64,000 nt of DNA. Source: Sarocladium kiliense (taxonomy: Eukaryota > Ascomycota > Sordariomycetes > Hypocreales > Sarocladiaceae). Numbering within the stretch: position 1 is the stretch's first letter; the number at the start of each line of letters is the position of its first letter. The DNA lies in the NCBI GenBank assembly GCA_030734395.1, contig JAUZTG010000016.1:186001-250000 (forward strand). The letters run 5' to 3'. Of this stretch, positions 58,409 to 64,000 are shown in pieces. A model generated the notes under the pieces. It had not been told where the DNA came from, ran no database searches, and saw only the letters and a program-made list of their open reading frames with translations. The translations under genes and the position numbers were made by a program.

Positions 58409-59140
58409 CTGTGGAGATATAGAGTGCCTTGACTCAAAGTGCGATGAGTGATGAAGATAGTGGTTATGAATGAAGCGCCAAAGACTTTTGCAAGAGATAC
58501 TCGTGATAATCAAAAGCAGTGATGTGAATCCATCCAAGAGGATACGTGAGTGGTGTGATGTGTAGAAGGAGTGGTGTTGACGCAGACACTGGCAGGAAGG
58601 GTCTTCCTTTAAAAGAGTGTCCTACGCATATCGAGGATGGCTTCTGCAGCAGGAACCACTATGTTGGAGCCATACTTTACGCCCTCGAAAACTTTGAATT
58701 CTCAATGGTGGATGCACCACTGTGCGATATGAGCATCAGGCCGCTCCTGCCTCAGTACAGCGGGCAGGGAGAAAGACAAGCTTCGATGGGCCGTTTTAAG
58801 CGTCGAGTATTTTGCCCTGTTAGTCTGTACCTTACGTTCAGTGGGTGAGCGGGAGACTCTAAGCAACGATGACAAAAGAACCAGACGTCCATTCGCCAAC
58901 TGGTCTCGCGTGTCTTGGGGGCTTGCCTCCCCGTGTATCACGATGGTAGCGGCACGGATGGAGAGGCTCGAGAAGACACCGTGATCCCGTCATTTCAGAA
59001 GCTGTCATTACCCACCCCAAACTCCATCTGCCATTGTGTATAGTAGAGTATTTCGTTATCATAAACCGTGAACATCACACTCATAACCAAACGTAAAACG
59101 TGACGGACACTCCAAAAGCACGTTCCAATCATCCATCCTC
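58409..59140. other. intergenic between two minus-strand genes
   Basis: Likely promoter of the hypothetical gene and 3' UTR of the aldo/keto reductase gene; nothing else seen. Confidence 0.4.
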
Positions 59141-60139
59141 TCAGCCCTCCAAATCACCAACAATCACCCTGAACTCATCCACCAACCTATCCCACTCCTC
59201 CCTCCCATCCCCAGCCGCCCAAATCGCCACCGTCTCAACCCCCTTCAGGTCTCTCCTCATGGTTTCTGGGGTCCTCGATCCCGTCAGAATCGTTAAACCC
59301 CCAAGTCCCAGCACCAACGCAAAATACGCTTCGTCCCTCTCCACACCCACTCTCTCCGCCAGCCTGATAACCGGTCTTCTACTTAGCATCGTTCGATTCG
59401 CCTGTAGCGTCCAGAAAGACTGATACACGATGTTCCTCTCCCTACACCACTTCCTCAAATCCGCATCGTAGTGCGTAGACGGGTAGAATCGATTCTGAAC
59501 GATGGCGGGTTTGATGGTCGCGGATTCGTGGAGGGCTTGGAGGATAGGGAGAGTGGTGTTGGAGATACCGAGGACGCGGATCTGGGTGGGATGGTAGGCT
59601 TCGAGCACGCGCCAGACGCGGAGGGTTTCCTCGGGAGAGGGGAGGGGGCTGTGGAGGACGAGACTGTCGAGGTAGGGTTCGCCGCGATCCATAGTGAAGT
59701 TGCGGAGGGAGGACTGGATGGATTGGCGGACTTGTTCTTCGAGGGGGGCATTGGGGTTGTACGGAGGGATGGGACCTTGGCCGGCCATGGGTGTGAACTT
59801 TGTCTGGATCTGAAGAAGTATGTCAGTCGGGCTAGATAAGTGGTTGTTTACGATGGCATAACTAACGAATAGCTGGTCTCGCTTCACAAAGCCTTCTCGG
59901 TCCAATGTCCGAACTGCATCCCCAACAAAGGCCTCCTCGTAGTGCTTGGGCTGAGCAGCGGTGTCCAACGCACGGAAACCATTCTGGATGGCCTTGATGA
60001 CTAGATGCGGCGTAGCCTCGCGCTTCCAGGCGGTGCCGTAGACCAGCTTCGGCAGACGAGAAGCATTGGATCCGTTCAGGATGTGGTCTCGGATGAGGAA
60101 CGGCGCGAGAGAGGCAGAGCTGCCATGGGAGGCAGCCAT
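59141..60139 (-). CDS. aldo/keto reductase
   Basis: Two exons (59867-60139, 59141-59809) give 313 residues, the normal AKR length. The catalytic tetrad can be read: Asp59 (RALDTAAQ), Tyr67 (PKHYEEAFVGDAV), Lys95 (IQTKFTP, formed just after the splice) and His144 (LVLHSPLP). Barrel-type segments are conserved (LVYGTAWKR, IRVLGISNTTL, AIVQNRFYPSTHYDADLRKW). The C-terminal NADPH region is less standard: ILTGSRTPETMRRDL replaces the usual IPKS motif. The enzyme is therefore likely an NAD(P)H-dependent carbonyl reductase of a divergent fungal subfamily; the substrate is unknown. The 57-nt intron (GTTAGT donor) is stop-free and in frame; splicing restores QLF-IQTKF, where the catalytic lysine follows a beta strand. 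Confidence 0.9.
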   Translation of the reverse strand: MAASHGSSASLAPFLIRDHILNGSNASRLPKLVYGTAWKREATPHLVIKAIQNGFRALDTAAQPKHYEEAFVGDAVRTLDREGFVKRDQLFVSYAIVNNHLSSPTDILLQIQTKFTPMAGQGPIPPYNPNAPLEEQVRQSIQSSLRNFTMDRGEPYLDSLVLHSPLPSPEETLRVWRVLEAYHPTQIRVLGISNTTLPILQALHESATIKPAIVQNRFYPSTHYDADLRKWCRERNIVYQSFWTLQANRTMLSRRPVIRLAERVGVERDEAYFALVLGLGGLTILTGSRTPETMRRDLKGVETVAIWAAGDGREEWDRLVDEFRVIVGDLEG

Positions 60140-61102
60140 TCGTAGGAAGGCACTGGGACGCGCCTGAGTACGACCTATTAAAGAATAGCGTTTGCCAGAT
60201 TATGTTGCAGTTGCAATACTTGTCCAGCTTCTTTTGCCGGCGGTCTGGCGGCGGAAAGAAAAGGAACTCTCGTCAAATCGGGAACTTGTTGGGAGTGACC
60301 TTGTCGTGTGTGGTGAGCGCTGTCAGCCTTTTAGGAGCTGGAAATCTGAGTAGCGACGGGTCAGAGCGTCAGCTTGGGGGCCCAAAGTGCTCGAAGTAAT
60401 TGAAACTACAATCCTGCTTCTCTTGACTAGGAACGTCGACTTCGATGCCGACGAAAGTGGTGATGGTCAAGGACAGTCGTTGTGCGTCAATGTCCAGGCG
60501 AGCTGGAAGCATCCCAATCAGGCTAAGCGCGAGTGACAGCTCCGTTAGCGGCACGATGCCCCTCCGCTGCCCCTCCAACAACCCCTCACTTGTGTCCCTA
60601 GCACCATTATCAGTACCTGTGATACAGCACAAGCCCCCAGAACAAGGCATAAGACTACAGAGAGCGGATGAGAGTCAGTGCATCATGGACACTGCCTCTC
60701 TTGTTTTCTTTCGACCTCTTCGGGGTAGCTCCCCGCGTTTCCGGTAGCGCCAGTGCTTCTGCCTCCTCTCGGGTTCACAAAGCACCGTGAAGATAGGGAC
60801 GGCGTCGCCTTGGCAAGCCATCGGTGCACGGAGACAAGCTCCGAACATGCGCTGTAATGGGCATTCATCATCTTTCTATGCATCTATGTGACTGTTCAAT
60901 CGTGAGGCTGTGAGGATCTGTAAGCGACTTTTCTCCATCTTAGCCTGATGTCTTAGTGGCACATGGTCCCGCATCCCAGGTACAAATACATAAATCATCG
61001 CCAACCACCTACTCTCTCCGCATCGTAGCTCTCACCATTAACCTCGCTTCTAATTCTCTCACACCCGACATCAATTCACACCTTCACACACAGACAAACA
61101 CC
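60140..61102. other. divergent intergenic between two oxidoreductase genes
   Basis: 963 bp between the minus-strand aldo/keto reductase and the plus-strand Gfo/Idh/MocA gene. No gene; the last 120 bp are C/A-rich leader sequence. Confidence 0.4.
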
Positions 61103-62333
61103 ATGGCTGACACATACACCGCCAAATGGGGCATCATGGCCACCGGCGGCATCGCCTCCATGTTCTGCAAGGACATGCTCAAAGATCCCTCCCTCCGCGA
61201 CACCACCGGCGTCTCCCACCGCATTGTCGCCGTCGCCTCCTCCACCTCCTCCTCCCGTGCCGCCGATTTCATCAAATCCATCGAAGGCCCCTCCGACGCA
61301 AAGACCTACGGCTCATACCCTGAGCTCGTCGCCGATCCCGATGTCGAGATTGTCTACGTTGCGACCCCGCATGGACACCATTTCCAGAATGTGATGCTCG
61401 CGCTGGAGGCCGGGAAGCACGTGCTTTGTGAGAAGGCTTTCACGGTTACGGCGAGCCAGACGAAGAAGTTGGTGGAGACGGCGAGAGCGAAGAACTTGTT
61501 CCTGATGGAGGCGGTTTGGACGAGGTTCTTCCCTCTAAGCATCAAGATTAGGGAGCTCATTACGTCCGGCGCCATTGGTCAGGTCTATCGCACCTTTGGT
61601 AAGATACCTACCTTATTCTTCTCCTGTCCCTCACCTTTGCAGTTCTGGACTAATCAAGTACCATCTTACAGCTGATCTCTCCTTTGGCAACGACGCCGGC
61701 AACGGCAAGCTCTCTTTCGACGACTCCCACCGCATGGTCAACCCCGATCTTGCTGGCGGCGCCCTCCTCGATCTCGGCATATACTCCCTCACCTGGGTCT
61801 TCCAAACCCTCTACCACACCCAACCCGAGGCCGAGAAGGAGAAGCCCCAAGTCGTCGCAGCTATCAACAGCTACTACACCGGCGTGGACGAGTCTACGTC
61901 CATAATCTGCTCCTTCCCCAACCATCGCTCCCAAGGCATCGCCACAACCTCCATGCGCGTAGCATCCAATCCCGACGGAAAGAACACCGCAGGCCCCTCA
62001 ATCCGCATCCAAGGTTCAGAGGGTGAAATCCAGGTCATTGGCCCAGCTTTCCAGCCCAGTGCCTACCACATCATCTTGAAGAGCAAGCCTGGCGAGGTGG
62101 AAGTTGTGGAGTGCCCGATTCCTGGTGGTAGAGGTATGGCATGGGAAGCGGACGAATGCGCAAGGTGTTTGAGGGATGGACTGAAGGAGAGCAAGACGAT
62201 GCCGCTGGAGGAGAGCATTGTGATCATGGAGGTGATGGACGAGGCATTGAAGCAGGGCGGTGTCAAGTACCCGGAGCTGATTGCGACGGATGTGTATGAT
62301 CCCAAGAGCCCGCTTAACACTGGCAACCACTAA
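61103..62333 (+). CDS. Gfo/Idh/MocA oxidoreductase, dihydrodiol / D-xylose dehydrogenase type
   Basis: Two exons (61103-61598, 61672-62333) give 385 residues. The N-terminal Rossmann fold begins KWGIMATGGIASMFCKDM. The Gfo/Idh catalytic-loop segment is VATPHGHHFQNVMLALEAGK then HVLCEKAFTVTASQ, where the lysine of the usual EKP motif is kept (EKA). The next part, LFLMEAVWTRFFP, is typical of dimeric dihydrodiol dehydrogenases and fungal NADP-dependent D-xylose dehydrogenases. The C-terminal sheet domain includes LLDLGIYSLTWVFQTLYH and GMAWEADECARCLRDG. The splice (phase 1) gives YRTFADLSFGND. Predicted role: NADP-linked oxidation of a sugar or trans-dihydrodiol; exact substrate not determinable. 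It is divergent to the aldo/keto reductase, so shared control is possible but unproven. Confidence 0.93.
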
Positions 62334-63555
62334 TCCAGTGAAGCTATAAAAGCTGAAGGAAAAGTTATCGCAAGCTTGGATGTATGCAAGGAGTGATATT
62401 GGATGCATTTAAGGGTACATCTACACCTTGTCCACATATACACATAAGGTTCGAGCTCAACCCAGCCAGCCACCTGATATGATAGCAGTATAAACCCATC
62501 ATGTAACGGTATAGGCACCTGAAGCACCAGAAACCCGAATACAGGGGAAACTAACCAAGCACCAAAGCCAAGTTATCCCCAGCCCCGGAAGCGAGCGAAA
62601 GCGTTCATGCACGTCTCGTTTCACCATCCCTGACACACAAACCTTTCGAAGCGAACTTCCAAATCCCGGGTCCCTGGACGAAAGGGGGGTGTGCATATTA
62701 CCAAACCCAACGTTGCCAATGCTATATGAGTGTATTATTGAAACGAAGAAAAAAACAATAAAGGAAGGCCAGATCTGCAGAAGGATTCGTTTCCACGCCA
62801 TTCCATGGGGTTGTTTGAATAGCACGCACGGGTCGCATGCAGGAGCATAGTCAGGGGTGTGCATTGCCGATGGGAATCCCAGAAAAGGAGGAAGAAGAAG
62901 AAGAAGGAAAGAAGGTTTGGATGCGCGACAGTGCTGAGAAAAACTCGGTCATTTCCGTGAGGATAGCGCACGCACACAGTTTAGGTAATGGAAGCATGCG
63001 AAGATGGGTGTACAGTCTACACACTCGCAGCAGAGATTGCAGCGTCCTGCAGACAAAGGTGCCATTTGCCTCACTCAAGAAATCAAGGCAGAGGCCCAAG
63101 AAAATGACGCGTGAACGGGCGCTGCAAAAGGTCCCTCCTTTTTCTTTTTTCTTCGTTATCACCAACATCAACTATGACCAGCTAAAGGATGGGTGATGTG
63201 GCATGCAAAATGCATGAACCCTTAAAGCACCTTTTAATCTACGAATCCAAGGAACCAGGCACACACATGCGTCAGGAACACTTCTAGAATCCTACCTTAT
63301 AACGACCTAAAAGAGTCCCGCCATCCTCCCTCCGAATTTAGCCCTCCTTTCCTTCCTGCTGTCCGTCTGTCTTCCGAGGAGTTCATGAACCACTGGGGAC
63401 GGATGTTGGAGGGGCGTGCAACTTCATCATCGGGCCTTTGACGCAGACGCACAGATGGTATCATGACTACAACTTGAGGTGTTATACCCTCCGTTCCGAA
63501 ACTTAACAAATGGAATAATGAGAAGGAAGAACAAAGTTCCCCCACCCCCTCTGTG
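62334..63555. other. intergenic
   Basis: About 1.2 kb: 3' UTR of the dehydrogenase gene, then unassigned sequence with a short GAA run (about 62885-62905). Short ORFs only. Confidence 0.4.
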
Positions 63556-63854
63556 TTACCAGTAGCGGTTAAGAAAGGGAAACGGGTTCTCGTTCCGGTT
63601 TCTTCGTGACGATGACGATGAAGAAAGCTTACTTGCTGGTGCCGTGGTGGGACGCTCAGACCTCTTGTTCACGCGACGGCCGCGATCCTCAGCCCTGGGA
63701 TGGGTTTAGGTCATTGTTGTTGTTGTTGTCAACATCTGCGCGATATAGGGTTTGAGACCGTTGGAAGACTGTTAGAGAGACGCCCCCTTGAATTACTAGA
63801 AGAAGAATTCGAAGGATCGTTTGACTCTGATGATGGGTGGTGTACTTTAGACAT
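63556..63854 (-). CDS. possible small basic protein (about 55 residues)
   Basis: Low-confidence two-exon model: 63826-63854 (ATG at 63854) and 63556-63694. The second exon has a good acceptor (CCCAG with a CTAAAC-like branch site). It reads AEDRGRRVNKRSERPTTAPA, then a Ser/Arg/Asn-rich stretch ending NPFPFLNRYW and a stop. The only donor that keeps the frame is GTCAAA, which is weak, giving MSKVHHPSSEAEDRGRR at the join. The C-terminal exon composition is more coherent than surrounding sequence, but I do not recognise the protein; the first exon may be wrong. Confidence 0.3.
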
Positions 63855-64000
63855 GGTGGAAAGGGGGCAAGCTCAACCCTATGCTAACCCTTGCCAGGGT
63901 TGGCTCCACCCCCTCCCTCTCAAGTCTTGCAAGGCTTCATCTTCAATCCTCAACATCAACGTCCATCTTCAACTTCACTCAACTCACACCACAACCTCAA
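63855..64000 (+). other. probable leader of a plus-strand gene beyond the right edge
   Basis: The last 120 bases are C/T- and CAAC-rich without G runs, like the 5' leaders seen before other genes here. This suggests a gene starting outside the window. Confidence 0.3.

Noticed and set aside
1..64000. CRISPR array, insertion sequence, rRNA, replication origin or transposon
   Set aside because: No regularly spaced repeats, terminal inverted repeats, transposase or reverse-transcriptase motifs, or rRNA-like sequence were seen; the genome is eukaryotic.

Overview
This is a gene-dense piece of a filamentous ascomycete (Pezizomycotina) nuclear genome, probably a dothideomycete, although class-level placement is inference. 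The evidence is many short introns (about 50-80 nt) with GT..AG ends and GCTAAC/CTGAC-type branch points, a Zn2Cys6 regulator with a fungal-specific middle domain, an AA11 chitin-type LPMO, a DASH-complex subunit, a Dal5-type permease and an NCoR-like SNT1. No rRNA gene, convincing tRNA, transposon, CRISPR array or prokaryotic operon was seen. All gene models below were spliced by eye; exon ends were checked for phase.

Layout. 1-8.7 kb: truncated alpha-tubulin gene (minus); a broken kinase-like pseudogene; a small ER membrane protein resembling Pga1; a WW-domain/low-complexity protein (minus); an AA11 LPMO with a C-terminal X278-like module (minus). 11.4-23 kb: ATP-dependent 5-oxoprolinase (minus), a divergently transcribed Zn2Cys6 regulator, and a Dal5-family permease. 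These three could form a pyroglutamate or related-compound utilisation module. 24-36 kb: ataxin-2/Pbp1 homologue (minus), complex III core subunit QCR2 (minus), RNA polymerase III subunit RPC82, and the mitochondrial GTP/GDP carrier GGC1. 36.7-42.5 kb: a 1,892-residue coiled-coil protein of unknown function built from several families of internal repeats. 42.8-49 kb: lariat debranching enzyme DBR1 (minus), elongin C (minus), Rho4-type GTPase, DASH subunit DAD1 (minus). 49.4-64 kb: SNT1-like SANT co-repressor (minus), deoxyhypusine synthase, an unknown protein overlapping its 3' end (minus), an aldo/keto reductase (minus), a Gfo/Idh/MocA-family dihydrodiol-dehydrogenase-like enzyme, and a possible small basic protein at the right edge (minus).

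Most genes are housekeeping and unrelated to each other. The most interesting items are: (i) the oxoprolinase-regulator-permease neighbourhood, with two CGG-N10-CCG sites 34 bp apart in the oxoprolinase promoter; (ii) an intron that splits the start codon of the SNT1-like gene; (iii) an ataxin-2 homologue with LsmAD and PAM2 parts but no visible Lsm domain; (iv) the repeat architecture of the 1,892-residue coiled-coil protein; (v) a GC-AG intron in the regulator gene and a three-codon first exon in RPC82.
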